64,000 nt of DNA from positions 62,001-126,000 of the forward strand of contig JAWPHD010005598.1 of NCBI GenBank assembly GCA_037043455.1, in the 5' to 3' direction. Within the stretch, counting starts at the first letter, position 1. Every line of letters starts with the position of its first letter. The translations under genes were made by a program, and so were the position numbers. Of the stretch, positions 46,630-57,374 are shown piece after piece. This DNA is from Cyrtodaria siliqua. Taxonomy: Eukaryota > Mollusca > Bivalvia > Adapedonta > Hiatellidae. The notes beneath the pieces are model-generated. The model was given only the letters and a program-made list of their open reading frames with translations, had not been told where the DNA came from and did not search any database.

Positions 46630-47650
46630 CTGTTCAGTGTTTGAATGGTAACAACATTGCCAGCCAGTGAGGGTTTAGCAGCATTAAGGAGCGACCGATG
46701 TTTAGGAGGTTATGCCGTCTAGAGGTCACATCATATTTGATATCGTGACAGAAATATTTAACAATCCTTTTGATATTTCTTGATGGCTTTCTCAGGATCA
46801 AGACGACCAAGAGTGAATCGTTGATCATATAGCCTCGCACTATATATGATTCTGTTTTATATAAAAGGGATAATATGGCCATGACTTGTCCGTTCTTAAT
46901 CATTGATCATAATTGGAGAGGTCTTGCCACTGAAACGGCTAATGTGTGTGGACTTAAACTTCAAGGTTGTAGGTTCTCTCTTTTAACTTTGATTCTCTCT
47001 CACAACATCCTGCAATGTTAGACAATCTAAAACAGCCAATGATTTGCCATTGTTGTCTGGAGAGATAGTAAGACAGTCACATAGTTCAGAATCAAGCTTT
47101 CTACACATATGCTGTCTAGACGATTCCTTTAGTTGTTGCACTCCTTTAGCTTTCACCAGTTCTTCAAGTTTCGCAATCAGGATAGAACACGAACGACGTT
47201 TTGATCAGACATAATTTCTGATCTAATATATTGCGTTGATTCATTACATGTTTCAGTGTTCACTCTTTTATATGATAATAATCTGAATCTATGTTCTCTG
47301 CGAAGACTTTATCTTCTATAGTTTCGTTAGCTTGTGTTTAGCGTTTGTAGCATGTGCATTGATAATATGCCGTTCAACCACTATATCTCTACAAAGTCTT
47401 GCTACTGTCAAGATCTTAGAACTGTACTTTCTGACTACACGTTTTAGAAGCGTCTTTTCCACTCACTCAAAGCTTTATTTTTTAAGAACTTTTTGCGTGC
47501 TTGTTGGCTTTTTTTGCCAATGAACCTGATCGGAGCTTCATCTATAATGATTACCTCAGCCTTTCGTTTCGCTAAGTCTCTTAAGAATACAATTCTGCAT
47601 TGTGCACGGTAATATATATTTGTGATTTGATTGTTTTTAATTGTTTTTTG
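46630..47650 (-). pseudogene. Decayed unrecognised transposon-like coding region
   Basis: On the minus strand, a frame around 47640-47440 reads CRIVFLRDLAKRKAEVIIID plus EAPIRF, then RKKFLKNKALSEWKRRF. It shifts to LLKRVVRKYSSKILTV and ARLCRDIVVERHI. A second open stretch (about 47190-46990) reads KLEELVKAKGVQQLKESSRQ and SPDNNGKSLAVLDCLTL. A third (46903-46634) starts MIKNGQVMAILSLLYKTESY and ends NPHWLAMLLPFKH. The VIIIDEAP string resembles a Walker B motif of Pif1/Helitron helicases, but what follows does not fit. Nothing else is recognised. Confidence 0.45.
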
Positions 47651-48250
47651 ATATATCCAGTATGGGTTGATGTTGTCTAGTCTATGCAGCCGTCAGTAGC
47701 ATCTGCCAGGACTCATATGTCTTTAGACTGATTAAATGATCATCTGTTGATTCTGTATTAATTATACATAATGAGTTCGGGAACAAGTGCGAAGTGCATC
47801 AGGTCTATATTTAGTTCATTAACTGATATTATTGAATGTTCTACTACTAAACTATATTTACTCTACATTCAAACAGGTTCAATTGAGTATGCCGACATTT
47901 TCTTTTAATTTATTCAGTATACGGTTGTTGTACAATAAACTACGCTTGTAGCGAATAGTTTCGCGATTTACCTTTCACAATTACCAAATAAATATTCTAA
48001 TTATATATTGTAGAAATACCTAGTTAGTTTTAATAAGTATTTCACTTTTAAAGAACACCTGTCATTGTGTAAAAAAGTGTTATAACATTCGAACAGGAAA
48101 TGTAGCATTCAATGACAAGTGCTGTGGTTTCTATAGGACCCATTATCTTTTTTTTATTATTTTTGTTAAACTGCATTTCTTTCGGATGCTGTTGATATGC
48201 AACCAAAAAGAAGATACAAAACTCTGATGTAAATACTGGCATCTATCTTC
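47651..48250. other. Nothing recognised
   Basis: AT-rich sequence before the SINE. Confidence 0.4.
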
Positions 48251-48263
48251 TCAAATCCTTATT

Positions 48264-48558
48264 ATGAGGGCTGGCGTGGCGTGGCGTGGCGCAGTCGGTA
48301 GCGCGGCGGATTTGCCACTGAGTTCCGTCGGTGTGTTCTTGGGCAAGACACTTTCCCTTAGCCCCGTCCGTCGAATGGGGACGTAAACCGGGCGGTCCCG
48401 TGTATCTGTCTATCCTCCGAGCACGTTAAAGAACCATAGGAATCTATTCGATAATAAGAGTAGGGCAGGTTCCCGGATTCCTATGTATCCTTCCGCTCTC
48501 TCTGGGGCGGCTTTAAATGACCTATACTGTGTTGATGAGCCGTTAAACTACATTCAAT
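48264..48558 (+). mobile_element. tRNA-derived SINE with 13-bp target duplication
   Basis: TCAAATCCTTATT flanks the element at 48251-48263 and 48559-48571. The head contains TGGCGCAGTCGGTAGCGCG (A-box-like) after three TGGCG repeats, and a weak B-box near GAGTTCCGTCGG. The body holds TTGGGCAAGACACTTTCCC and GGGACGTAAACCGGGCGGTC. The tail ends CATTCAAT. The intact duplication shows target-primed insertion. Relatives are at 16845, 19515, 20632 and 52110. Confidence 0.9.
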
Positions 48559-49004
48559 TCAAATCCTTATTTAAAAATACACTAGCTGGGTAACAACATT
48601 ATTACTTTTAAACTAAGGCTTTACATTCATGTATTACGTACAATACATGTCAATATGTTGCTAAAACTAAGTGGGAGATTAGAGATTATAAACAGATCTG
48701 ATACCACATATCTACCAATGATATCCTATATAACCATTAGTCTCTTTATATCAGTTGTGTGAGGTAAAAATATAATAAAAAACACACATTAAGTATGTTT
48801 GTTTGTATCATAATCTGTTATTTTAGACGTTTTCTTTAAAAAAAAAAACACAAAAAAAAAACATATTGCTTGATAAATTTTCTTTGTAGAGTTTATTTAT
48901 TGGTTAACCAGTCGTATTTTTTTTCTGTTAATAAGATTGTTTTGTATTACCAAAGAGAAAATTAGTTATAGAACAATCAAGTTTTGTGTGTTTTTAAGGG
49001 TAGG

Positions 49005-49155
49005 GTAAAAAAAGGGGAGATAACACATGTTTGGCAAAGAATTACACAATGCTATCATACATTTTCCAAAACTAGGAGGTTTTACCTTACTAAAAATCAC
49101 TATGAGCCTTCGTCCCCCAAAATGGTACCGACCACCCCACTTGGCTCATAGCCTA
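49005..49155 (-). repeat. ~150-bp inverted repeat, right end
   Basis: Reverse complement of 41474-41626, ending GGCTCATAGCCTATA. Confidence 0.75.
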
Positions 49156-49389
49156 TAACTAGAACGGATACCCGAAGCACCGAAACTGAAAGGTGTCGTG
49201 GAAGCTGTGACTTTAAATGATTTCAAGAGCGAACGTATATTTTACCCGCAGCCGTCAGCTACCTCATCCAAACCTCGTTCTGGAATCGTTAAATTTTGGT
49301 TTGGTGGTAACAGTGTACATCTATTCGTTTAAAGTTATTGATGACAGTGCCACCGAATATAATCTTACACTAAATAATTTTGACATCAA

Positions 49390-49705
49390 TTCATGCTAAT
49401 CTAATATTAAACAACAAAAAATAGAATCTGCTGTATCACATACGAACAGTTTAAAACATGTTACAGAGAGTAAACATCAAGTTCTCTCTAATATAAGTCA
49501 AAGATGTTGGTTTGAAAAAATATTTAAAGTTTAATATTCCAAAAACAAAAGTTAAAGAACTTACACGATTAAGAATTAGCTAGCATACTCTACAAATTGA
49601 AAGAGGAAGATATACAAGACCAAAAACTAGACGCGAAGACAGACTTTGTAACAACACATGGTTGAGGATGAATTACACTTACTGCTACATTGCCATAAGT
49701 TTTAA
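49390..49705 (+). pseudogene. LINE C-terminal region, part 1
   Basis: With frame changes it reads ELTRLRIS, HTLQIERGRYTRPKTRREDR and EDELHLLLHC, a typical C-terminal segment of L1/Tx1-like LINE proteins. The match breaks at about 49705 and resumes at about 50096. Confidence 0.75.
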
Positions 49706-50095
49706 CAATTGAATTGAATTGGGGGTTTAAGGCGCACCAACACATGAAAAGGTTATATGGCGCCTAAAAGGCATGAACATGCCAGGCTCATCTTCCTTGT
49801 ACATCGAGATAAAATATGGAAAATGGGTCTAGAACCTTCTCACCCTGAACTGCAGAGTTGCTGCAAATTCTATCGTAGAAACTCCATTTACGCTGGAGCT
49901 ACGTTATTGTTTTTCTGCCACTGCTCTTTTGATGCGAGCGAGATAGCACCTGAAACAATACAGGGATCATGATGAAGACCTTTAATGAACATGAACAAAA
50001 AGTGATAAAATGAACATAAATTTGGGGGGATTCTACCCCTCTGCCTACCCCTCCAAAGGGATCTGCAGTGGCCCTATTCTTTGCCCCGTGACCAA
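49706..50095 (+). mobile_element. Insertion within the LINE tail
   Basis: Begins AATTGAATTGAATTGGGGGT and TTAAGGCGCACCAACACATG, with GGCGCCTAAAAGGCATGAACATG and ACATCGAGATAAAATATGGA. The last block recurs at 61410-61450. It is a short dispersed non-coding repeat that splits the LINE coding region. Confidence 0.6.
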
Positions 50096-50415
50096 GATAG
50101 AGTTTAAACAAGATAGAGATAATTTCACCCCAATAAATTCTCTTAAGTTAAACAAGCATGATGATATGCAGATAGCAAAAATAATACTTAACCCAGAGTC
50201 AAAACAAGAATGTGAAAATATATGTGCATTAATTTCTAAATGTTTGTTAAAAACACAAGTCTCTAATTATAATGCTAGTTTGATAATTCATAGAGACAAC
50301 TTATATAAGTTAAACTATACTGCCATATATTTTTATTCATAATCATTTATTGTTTACTTCTAGGATCACAACTGTACTTTTACCATATGTAAACAGTATT
50401 TCCTGATAAAGAATT
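50096..50415 (+). pseudogene. LINE C-terminal region, part 2, and 3' end
   Basis: Reads KFEQDRDNFTPINSLKLNKH and AKIILNPESKQECENICALI, as LINE C-termini do, then a stop at 50340 and a short 3' UTR ending GATAAAGAATTGAATTGAAT. Confidence 0.7.
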
Positions 50416-50469
50416 GAATTGAATTCCGAAGACAGACAGGCAATAAAAAGGTCATTTTACGCGCAGGCG

Positions 50470-52080
50470 TCGAAGACCAGCAGAGCTTATGGCATGACGA
50501 GTTGTCCGTCGTCCGTCCGTCCGTTAACTTTTTCTCGTTAAGACGATAGGGCCTTCAATTTTCATCCAATCTTTACCAAACTTTAACAGGTTGTTAATAT
50601 TAATTAAAGCTTGGACAATTATGAAAATCAGCCAGATCGAACAAGTATCGGCGGAGTTATGGCCCTTGATTTAGTGAAAAATACTATATTTTGCTTCGTT
50701 AAGACGATATGGCCTTCATTTTTCATCTGATCTTTATCAAACTTTACCAGATTGTTACTGTCAAGAGAGCTTGGACAAGTTCGAAAACCAGCCAGATCGG
50801 ACCAGTATCGGCGGAGTTATGGCCCTTGATTGAGTTAAAAATGATATATTTTGCCTCGTTAATACGATAGGGCCTTCATTTTTTATCCTATCTTTACCAA
50901 ACTTTACCACATTGTTAATATTAATAAAAGCTCGGACAAGTTCGAAAACCAGCCATATCAAACTAGTAACAGCGGAGTTATAGCCCTTGATTTAGTTAAA
51001 AATGCTATATTTTGCCTCGTTAAGACGATAGGGGCTTCATTGTTCATCCGATCTTTACCAAACTTTATCAGATTGTTAATGTTGTTGAAAGCTCGAGCAA
51101 ATTCGAAAACCAGCCATATCGGACTAGTAACAGCGGAGTTATGGCCCTTGATTTAGTTAAAAATGCTATATTTTGCCTCGTTAAGACGATAGGGGCTTCA
51201 TTGTTCATCCGATCTTTACCAAACTTTATCAGATTGTTAATATCAATAAAAGCTCGGACAAGTTCGAAAACCAGCCATATCGGACTAGTAACAGCGGAGT
51301 TAAGGCCCTTGATTTAGTTCAAAATGCTATATTTTGCCTCGTTAAGACAATAGGGCTTTCATTTTTCATTCTATCTTTACCAACTTTACCACATTGTTAA
51401 TATCAATGAAAGCTCGGACAAGTTCAAAAACCAGCCATATCGGACTAGTAACAGCGGAGTTATGGTCCTTGATTTAGTTAAAAATGCTATATTTTGCCTC
51501 GTTAAGACGTTAGGGGCTTCATTGTTCATCCGATCTTTACCAAACTATTTCAGATTGTTAATGTCGTTAATAGCTCGAACAAGTTCGAAAACCAGCCATA
51601 TCGGACCAGTACCAGCGGAGTTATGGCCCTTGATTTATTTAAAAATGCTATAGTTTGCCTCCTGAAGACGATAGGGCCTTCATTTTTCATCCGATGTTTA
51701 CCAAACTTTATCAGATTGTTAATGTCAACAAAGGCTCGGTCAAGTTCGAAACCCAGCCAGATCGGACAAGTAACAGCGGAGTTCTGGCCCTTGATTTTGT
51801 TAAAAATGCTATAATTTGGCTCGTCATACGATAGGGCCTTCATTTTGCATATGATCTTTGCCAAACTTTACCAGATTTTTTATGACTCTTTTATATATAT
51901 ATATATTTTTTTTAGCTCTATGTTGGACCAGTCGGACCAGTAACAGAGGAGTTATGGCTCTTGATTTAGTTAAAAATGCTATAATTTGCCTCGTTAATAC
52001 GGTAGGGCCTTCATTTTTCATCCTATCTTTATCAAACTTTACCACATAGCCATATCGGACTAGCGGAGTTATGGCCATTG
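50470..52080 (-). mobile_element. Pearl-like element with ~160-bp tandem core, ~10 units
   Basis: Starts (plus strand) AGCAGAGCTTATGGCATGAC, then the GTCCGTCGTCCGTCCGTCCG tail at about 50502-50525. Ten diverged units follow, marked by GCGGAGTTATGGCCCTTGAT at about 50652, 50813, 50972 (variant), 51135, 51296, 51457, 51618, 51780, 51940 and 52066. Frames crossing units are artefacts. Confidence 0.8.
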
Positions 52081-52109
52081 ATGACCACGGAAAATGTCTA
52101 AAAATCTAT

Positions 52110-52320
52110 CCACTGAGCATGTTAAAGAACCATAGTAATCTATGGTAGTAATCTATTCGCTATTAATGGCAATAGGAATCCAGGAATCTGCCCCACTCTT
52201 AGGCGAATAGTGGTAGATCAGATATCCCGGAATACTATGTATCCTTCCCCTTTCACTGGGCAGCTCTAAATAACATATACTGTGTTGACCGTTAAACAAC
52301 ATTGCAATCAAATCTCCAAA
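52110..52320 (+). mobile_element. SINE body, headless
   Basis: ATGTTAAAGAACCATAGTAA, TACTATGTATCCTTCC, CTGGGCAGCTCTAAAT and ATACTGTGTTGACCGTTAAA match the 3' half of the SINE at 48264. Confidence 0.75.
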
Positions 52321-53330
52321 TTTGATGAGCCAATAACTTGTATATTTGGCATGAAGTATCTGATCAGCATACACATAAATACACATACATTTCCTGGGCC
52401 ATGTTTGGCATCTCCCCACGGTGATATAGTTTATGAAGAATGAAGAATGAATTGTAGGATGAACATGCTCAGCAACTTCTGAAGCTGCTGGGCAAGTTAA
52501 ATTTATTTTACAAGCATTATATAGACAGAAAAAAAGTTTGTATCAAAAAATAAGTCAGAGGGTCAACTCAAGGAATTACATGTTTTATTTAAATATTTTA
52601 ATAAATCTTGTCCCAGCCTAATGTTGCTCTTGATTTCAACTGGTATGTAAATTATTTTAAAACAGCACATTTTATATCGGGTGAAAATGAGCCTCATTTC
52701 CAATAACAGAGTGGACGTGTAGCTGTGATACGACTGGGATCAACTCTTCAGTGTCCTTAGTTTGTGGATTATCAAGGAATGTGTTGCCATAGTAACGTGT
52801 ACACATATGTTAAGATCGAGTATAACCCTAACTTAGCATATTATTATAGAATGTGTTGTCATAGCTACAGGCATGTGATTCTTATGAACATTGTCAAAAC
52901 GTATGGTCTGCGACAGTGGTAAGGAATAAATAAAACTTGAAACTCACTAACTTTTCTATGTTTAATAATTTATTCGATACACAAGTTCACTGGTATATTT
53001 GTTATACAGAAACAGTGCAAGAAAAATTGTTTCTGAGTTACTCATCTAATTCTTACATAATGGACAATTTGACAATTTGACAAATTTTTTCTGAATTTTT
53101 CTGATTTTCGCGCCTTAACTGAAATTAAAATGAAAAATGCCCTTTCAAAACGAAAAGTTCACGGCATCTGCATCTAATACGTGAAAATTGAAATTGCAAA
53201 TAAACAATTTCAAAATATTGTGTATAAAAAAAGGTTTAGTTAAAAATAGTTTTGTTATAAATAGTTCTGAATTTGAATTAATTGTTCTCGATCTATCTTT
53301 GTCCACTGCATTGCATTCATGAATGCATTA
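52321..53330. other. Galectin 2 3' flank
   Basis: No family repeat. A minus-strand AATAAA at 52969-52974 (plus TTTATT) lies about 535 bp beyond the galectin 2 stop and could be its poly(A) signal. Confidence 0.4.
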
Positions 53331-53332
53331 GA

Positions 53333-53456
53333 ATTTGTTTGACATATTGCAAGGTATGGATAGTTTGTTTGACATATTGCAAGGCATGGAGAGTTTGTTT
53401 GACATATTGCAAGGCATGGAGAGTTTGTTTGACATATTGCAAGGCATGGAGAGTTT
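53333..53456 (+). repeat. 30-bp minisatellite, 4 copies
   Basis: The unit TTTGTTTGACATATTGCAAG plus GCATGGAGAG is repeated four times just after the galectin 2 stop, probably in its 3' UTR. Confidence 0.9.
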
Positions 53457-53507
53457 TTGATTAATTCTGAAATCTGTACAGAATGGTCCTTTAATACAAG
53501 TGTCCGT

Positions 53508-53621
53508 CTACCGGAGGTTGACCTTCGTCAGGTGCACGTTGTTATCAATTCGTATACAATTGATCATCTTGTCGGGCAGTTTTTGTTCGTAATCCAGTAA
53601 CGTCTCACCATCAACCTTTAC
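53508..53621 (-). CDS. Galectin 2, last exon
   Basis: The exon is 114 nt, phase 0, after acceptor TTTTCTTCAG. It reads VKVDGETLLDYEQKLP..., then IRIDNNVHLTKVNLR and a TAG stop at 53508-53510. It is two codons longer than the galectin 1 counterpart and carries the same closing-strand motif. It is separated from its upstream exon by a 5809-bp intron full of tandem repeats. Confidence 0.9.
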   Translation of the reverse strand, partial: VKVDGETLLDYEQKLPDKMINCIRIDNNVHLTKVNLR

Positions 53622-54430
53622 CTGAAGAAAACAAAAGGATATTATTTTTTATTACATACTGGTATAAAAAAAGTATTTTATCTTATGGATTTCTAACATT
53701 AAATGATCTTTAATAGTCTCTGCTAAATACAAGGAGATGGCATTATAGGGGAGGTATTACTCATACATAATTCTGTAATGTCTCACCGAGGTCTCAGTTG
53801 GTGCAACTTATGACCAACTTTGCCATTAAATGAGACGTTTAAAGATGAATGGCCGCCCTTTTTGTAGTATTATCAATTATCAAATTTACCTCTACAACAT
53901 CAAATGAACATTTCTTGATAGTCCCGGAGAGAAACATATATTTAAACCCGCTACTAAGCTGTATGTAAAAATAAGCATTATTTGCATGACGTAGATGCTA
54001 CTTTTACCACTGCGTGACTGCACGGGAAAATGAGGTAACTCTGAATTGTATAGCTGCACAACTATTGCCAGATAATTGATCAATACATTTACCTGTGGAT
54101 TAATTTACATGTTTAAAGTTTTCTACGTCATGAAATAAAATCTTATTCCCGCTTTTCACAGATATTGCAATGTGTGAATTGTAAATATCTATTGTTGTGG
54201 ATTGATTTCGATTTAAATCAACATAAACATGTGCATGAAACAAAACATGGCCGGAGAACTTTAATTCAATTGACCTTACTTTATGAAATATCTGCCTTAG
54301 TTGCAGCGTAAGGATTCAGAATTGAAATAAACGCATTCCTAAATGCAAAACTTGAATGTAAAAATTGCTAATTTATATGCCCGTTCGTTGGAGCGTCAAA
54401 GCCAAACACGCATTTGCTACATATTTGTCA
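53622..54430. other. Galectin 2 intron, nothing recognised
   Basis: Unique AT-rich intronic sequence. Confidence 0.4.
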
Positions 54431-54431
54431 C

Positions 54432-55849
54432 TTAAAGAAACTAACCCGCCATTGAATAACAGCAAAATTACACTACAGACACGTTTATCAAAACTCTACC
54501 CAGGTATTCAGGTCATATACTAATATATATGGGCGATTAAAAGTAAAGCCTTTTTCATGGGTTCTTAAAATACCCATGAATGAATATGCGTAAAATGAAT
54601 TATGAGTTGGTAACTCTTAATTCGATGCTCCAGTTTCAGGATTGGTCTGGCTGGTTAAAGCCGGTTATATTGTGTCTATAGAGTTTTGATTCTCAAAGTA
54701 TGTAAGTCATATATAATTTTAGCATGGTCAATGAAAATTCTTTTTGTAATAGCACAGGTGTAAATCGTTTAATTGCAAATAACACCTGTCAGAAAAAATA
54801 GTGTACAACTACCAGTTACTGGAAGTTAAAGTATGGGCAGGGAGCTGAAATGGACATGCTACAAAACAAATAGAGTACATTGGGTAGTTATAGGTGGTAT
54901 ATATTGGGTAGTTATAGGCATACATTGGGTAGTTATAGGTATATATTGGGAAGTTATAGGTATATATTGGGTAGTTATAGGTGGTATATATTGAGTAGTT
55001 ATAGGCATACATTGGGTTGTTATAGGTATATATTGGGTAGTTATAGGTATATATTGGGTAGTTATAGGTATATATTGGGAAGTTATAGGTATATATTGGG
55101 TAGTTATAGGTGGTATATATTTGGTAGTTATAGGCATACATTGGGTAGTTATAGGCATATATCGGGTAGTTATAGGCATACATTGGGTAGTTATAGGTAT
55201 ACATTGGGTAGTTATATGCATACATTGGGTAGTTATAGGTATATATTGGGTAGTTATAGGTGGTATATATTGGGTAGTTATAGGTATATATTGGGTAGTT
55301 ATAGGTATAAATTGGGTAGTTATAGGTGGTATATATTGGGTAGTTATAGGTATATATTGGGTAGTTATATGCATACATTGGGTAGTTATAGGTATATATT
55401 GGGTAGTTATAGGTGGTATATATTGGATAGTAATAGGTATATATTGGGTAGTTATAGGTATATATTGGGTAGTTATAGGTGGTATATATTGAGTAGTTAT
55501 AGGTGGTATATATTGGGTAGTTATAGGTGGTATATATTGGGTAGTTATAGGTATATATTGGGAAGGGCAACTTAAAGTAGCTATCCCACCAACATCAGGC
55601 ACATTTATGAACAGTTTCTAAACCTACTGACGACAAGGTATATATATACATGTATATGTAATAGATGGAGTATGATCTCATCTCGTTGGTTAATTTAAAC
55701 AACGAGTTGGGCGTAGTGGTGTTTAAATTAACCAACGAGATGAGATCATACTCCATCTATTACATATACATGTATATATATACCTTGTCGTCAGTAGGTT
55801 TAGAAACTGTTCATAAATGTGCCTGATGTTGGTGGGATAGCTACTTTAA
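54432..55849. mobile_element. TTAA-type element containing an expanded minisatellite
   Basis: The left end TTAAAGAAACTAACCCGCCA (54432) is a mutated form of the 20182 TIR. The right end GGTGGGATAGCTACTTTAA finishes at 55849. The interior 54440-54720 aligns with the 20182-20522 MITE, and 54720-54875 with 34136-34310. The minisatellite and the palindrome developed inside it. Confidence 0.6.
54876..55565 (+). repeat. 21/24-bp minisatellite, left array
   Basis: Unit GGGTAGTTATAGGTATATATT (21 bp) or with an extra GGT (24 bp), with TACAT and GCATA variants. Because units are multiples of three, all frames stay open, giving false 'GSYRYIL' proteins. Confidence 0.95.
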
Positions 55850-56545
55850 GTTGCCCTTCCCAATATATACCTATAACTACCCAATATATACCACCTATAA
55901 CTACCCAATATATACCACCTATAACTACTCAATATATACCACCTATAACTACCCAATATATACCTATAACTACCCAATATATACCTATTAATATCCAATA
56001 TATACCACCTATAACTACCCAATATATACCTATAACTACCCAATGTATGCATATAACTACCCAATATATACCTATAACTACCCAATATATACCACCTATA
56101 ACTACCCAATTTATACCTATAACTACCCAATATATACCTATAACTACCCAATATATACCACCTATAACTACCCAATATATACCTATAACTACCCAATGTA
56201 TGCATATAACTACCCAATGTATACCTATAACTACCCAATGTATGCCTATAACTACCCGATATATGCCTATAACTACCCAATGTATGCCTATAACTACCAA
56301 ATATATACCACCTATAACTACCCAATATATACCTATAACTTCCCAATATATACCTATAACTACCCAATATATACCTATAACTACCCAATATATACCTATA
56401 ACAACCCAATGTATGCCTATAACTACTCAATATATACCACCTATAACTACCCAATATATACCTATAACTTCCCAATATATACCTATAACTACCCAATGTA
56501 TGCCTATAACTACCCAATATATACCACCTATAACTACCCAATGTA
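54876..56545. repeat. 1.67-kb palindrome, 825-bp arms, 20-bp loop
   Basis: 54876-55700 pairs with 55721-56545 (paired positions sum to 111421). The loop is AACGAGTTGGGCGTAGTGGT at 55701-55720. Comparison of arm translations in two frames shows one mismatch (55430 versus 55991). Pairing stops exactly at 54875/56546. Each arm is minisatellite plus the outer part of the TTAA element, including mirrored TTAA sites at 55572-55575 and 55846-55849. Confidence 0.95.
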
Positions 56546-57200
56546 TACCTATAACTACCCAATGTATGCCTATAACTACCCAATGTATGCCTATAACTAC
56601 CCAATATATACCACCTATAACTACCCAATGTATGCCTATAACTACCCAATATATACCTATAACTACCCAATATATGCCTATAACAACCCAATATATACCA
56701 CCTATAACTACCCAATATATACCTATAACTACCCAATATATCCTATAACTACCCAATGTATGCCTATAACTACCCAATATATACCACCTATAACTACCCA
56801 ATATATACCTATTACTACCCAATGTATGCCTATAACTACCCAGTATATACCTATAACTACCCAATGTATGCCTATAACTACCCAATATATGCCTATAACT
56901 ACCCAATATATACCTATATATACCCAATATATACCTATAACTACCCAATATATACCTATAACTACCCAATATACCCAATATATACCTATAACCACCCAAT
57001 ATATACCTATAACTACCCAACCCAATATATACCTATATCTACCCAATATATACCTATAACTACCCAATATATACATATAACTACCCAATATATCCAATAT
57101 ATACCTATAACCACCCAATATATACCTATAACTACCCAACCCAATATATACCTATAACTACCCAATATATACATAGAAAATACCCAATATATACCTATAA
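55855..57200 (-). repeat. 21/24-bp minisatellite, right inverted array
   Basis: Same unit as its reverse complement (ACCCAATATATACCTATAACT). The first 690 bp mirror the left array. 56546-57200 is extra, with irregular units such as ACCCAACCC and CCAATATATCC. Confidence 0.95.
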
Positions 57201-57374
57201 CTGATATGTGAAGGTTCTAGTGCATACCTATAACTGAAATGTGAAGGTTCTAGTGCATACAGTTCTTGAGAAATGGACGTAAACTTTAATGGTGCAGACG
57301 CTCGACTTTCAATGCCTTGTTTCTTTATTTGGAAACTATGTTGAAGGATATAATTTTGCTTAATTGCATAACAG

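Noticed and set aside
49899..50111. Short frame over the LINE-tail insertion
   Set aside because: Lies across the junction of the inserted repeat and the LINE, so it is a chance frame.
54809..57157. Open frames of 120-340 codons on both strands with GSYRYIL or PITTQYI repeats
   Set aside because: Minisatellite units of 21 and 24 bp keep every frame open. There is no start context, splice signal or non-repeat domain.
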